Shown here: positions 63,038 through 64,000 of the stretch, piece by piece | Position numbering within the stretch: the stretch's first letter is position 1 | Layout: the number at the start of each line of letters is the position of its first letter | Source: an uncultured Clostridia bacterium | Lineage (GTDB): Bacteria; Bacillota; Clostridia; TANB77; CAG-508 | Length of the DNA stretch: 64,000 nt | Reading direction: 5' to 3' | Assembly: GCA_934129895.1 (NCBI GenBank) | Contig: CAKOWY010000002.1 | Location: 62,001-126,000, forward strand | Notes under the pieces: model-generated | What the model saw: only the letters and a program-made list of their open reading frames with translations | Told to the model about the DNA's origin: nothing | Database searches by the model: none | Made by a program: the position numbers and the translations under genes

Positions 63038-63952
63038 ATGAAATATATTTTGGAAGCGCAAAACCTTGAAAAGAAATATGGACATGTAAAAGTAATAAAT
63101 GATCTTAATCTTCATGTACCCCAAGGTGCAATATATGGACTTATTGGAAAAAATGGTGCTGGAAAAACCACACTAATAAGAATATTATGTGGATTACAAA
63201 AAGAAACATTTGGAACATATAGCATTTATGGAATTTTAAATAATGATAATAAAATTATTGAAGCACGAAAAAGAATAGGAGGAGTTATTGAAAGTCCATC
63301 TATTTGTTCAGATATGACAGCAGAAGATAATTTAAAAGAACAGTATAAAGTAATAGGAATACCATCTTTTGAAAATATACCAGAATTATTAAATTTAGTT
63401 GGACTTGGAAATGTTGGTAAAAAAAAGGCTAAAGATTTTTCATTAGGAATGAAACAAAGACTTGGAATAGCAGTTGCTTTGGTAGGAAATCCAGATATAA
63501 TAATTTTAGATGAACCATTAAATGGATTAGATCCAGAAGGAATTATAGACGTAAGAGAATTAATTCTAAAATTAAATAAAGAAAAAAATATTACATTTTT
63601 AATATCTAGTCATTATTTAGATGAATTATTTAAAGTTGCAACTTGTTACGGAATTTTGGATAAAGGAACAATTATTAAAGAAATAGATAAAAACGAAATT
63701 GAACAAAAATTTCAAAAAAAGATACAAATATGTGTATCTGATGTAAAAGAATGTGTTAAATATTTAGAAGAAAATAAATTATATTATAAAATAATTTCAG
63801 ATAATATAATTGATATATATGATGAAATAAACATTTCAGAATTTGTTATTGCTCTTTCTCAAAGAAATTGTAAAATAAATAAATTTCAAGAAAAAGAAGA
63901 AACATTAGAAAATTTTTATTTGAATTTAATTGGAGGTGGCAATAATGATTAA
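63038..63952 (+). CDS. ABC transporter ATP-binding protein (BcrA/LanF-like)
   Basis: 304 residues from ATG 63038 (AAAGGAG upstream). Walker A IYGLIGKNGAGKTTLIRILC, signature FSLGMKQRLGIAVAL, Walker B PDIIILDEPLNGLDPEG and switch SSHYLDE. The sequence type is that of bacitracin/lantibiotic-resistance exporters. Overlaps the permease gene by 8 bp. Together with the response regulator it forms a probable antimicrobial-peptide sensing and export locus. Confidence 0.93.
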   Translation: MKYILEAQNLEKKYGHVKVINDLNLHVPQGAIYGLIGKNGAGKTTLIRILCGLQKETFGTYSIYGILNNDNKIIEARKRIGGVIESPSICSDMTAEDNLKEQYKVIGIPSFENIPELLNLVGLGNVGKKKAKDFSLGMKQRLGIAVALVGNPDIIILDEPLNGLDPEGIIDVRELILKLNKEKNITFLISSHYLDELFKVATCYGILDKGTIIKEIDKNEIEQKFQKKIQICVSDVKECVKYLEENKLYYKIISDNIIDIYDEINISEFVIALSQRNCKINKFQEKEETLENFYLNLIGGGNND

Positions 63953-64000
63953 ATTATTAAAGGCAGGTTTATTTAGAGTAAAAAAAGATAATATTTTATA
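63945..64000 (+). CDS. ABC-2-type permease, truncated at window end
   Basis: ATG 63945 after GGAGGTGG; only 18 codons plus two bases are visible (MIKLLKAGLFRVKKDNIL). The start resembles permease subunits of LanE/BcrB-like exporters, which normally follow the ATPase gene. Confidence 0.75.
   Translation, partial: MIKLLKAGLFRVKKDNIL

Overview
The window comes from the replication-origin region of a very AT-rich Gram-positive bacterium (Bacillota, probably an uncultivated Clostridia-like lineage). The evidence is the classic block rpmH-rnpA-yidD-yidC-jag-mnmE-mnmG-rsmG-parA-parB reading left of the origin and dnaA-dnaN-recF-gyrB-gyrA reading right of it. DnaA boxes flank dnaA on both sides, and an unwinding region with a run of DnaA-trio repeats lies just after dnaA (about 27.37-29.28 kb). 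The gene-rich strand changes at the origin, so most core genes are co-oriented with replication.

Layout: (1) 1-17.9 kb, minus strand: one long operon for a Gram-positive type IV secretion-like machine. In transcription order it has three VirB2/TrbC-type pilin-like proteins, a PrgI/VirB3-like protein, a membrane-anchored VirB4-N-like protein, a VirB4 ATPase, three large paralogous VirB6/TrbL-like proteins each preceded by the same 63-bp hairpin element, a VirB8/TcpC-like protein and a truncated membrane protein. No relaxase, integrase or coupling protein is visible beside it. (2) 18.0-18.6 kb: an oddly GC-rich small membrane gene and two tRNA-Ser genes. (3) 18.6-27.2 kb: parB, parA, rsmG, mnmG, mnmE, jag, yidC, yidD, rnpA, rpmH. 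(4) 27.2-33.8 kb: oriC, dnaA, dnaN, recF, gyrB. (5) 34.3-37.5 kb: an extremely AT-rich plus-strand module with a second VirB4 set. (6) 37.5-44.8 kb: an HTH regulator, a small hypothetical gene, gyrA, a TM2/DUF2752/DUF4870 membrane-protein operon, and the helicase-loader pair dnaC/dnaI-like and dnaD/dnaB-like. (7) 44.85-48.35 kb, minus: the complementary half of the second T4SS-like set (small membrane protein, VirD4, VirB2, VirB6, VirB3). (8) 48.6-64 kb: DUF1858, tRNA-Lys/Glu/Thr, a FabG-like reductase, a starch-binding-module protein, a VanW protein, two giant surface proteins, tRNA-Lys, a response regulator and an ABC exporter that runs off the window.

The most unusual feature is the second, oriC-proximal T4SS-like system. 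Its parts sit in two separated modules (34.4-37.5 and 44.85-48.3 kb) that together make one non-redundant set. In that set two genes, virB4 and virB3, are each interrupted by an in-frame CGG codon. Dropping the C (a +1 shift) restores the conserved reading frame exactly. I found no other in-frame CGG in the genes I scanned by eye. Four genes of the same set have a good Shine-Dalgarno but AUA, AUU or GUA where AUG should be. Either the system is being inactivated in a strikingly uniform way, or it is under translational control through a hungry or unassigned CGG codon and weak start codons.

The large left-hand operon looks intact. It probably builds a surface or secretion apparatus with diversified pilin and channel subunits rather than a normal conjugation system, but its substrate cannot be read from this window.
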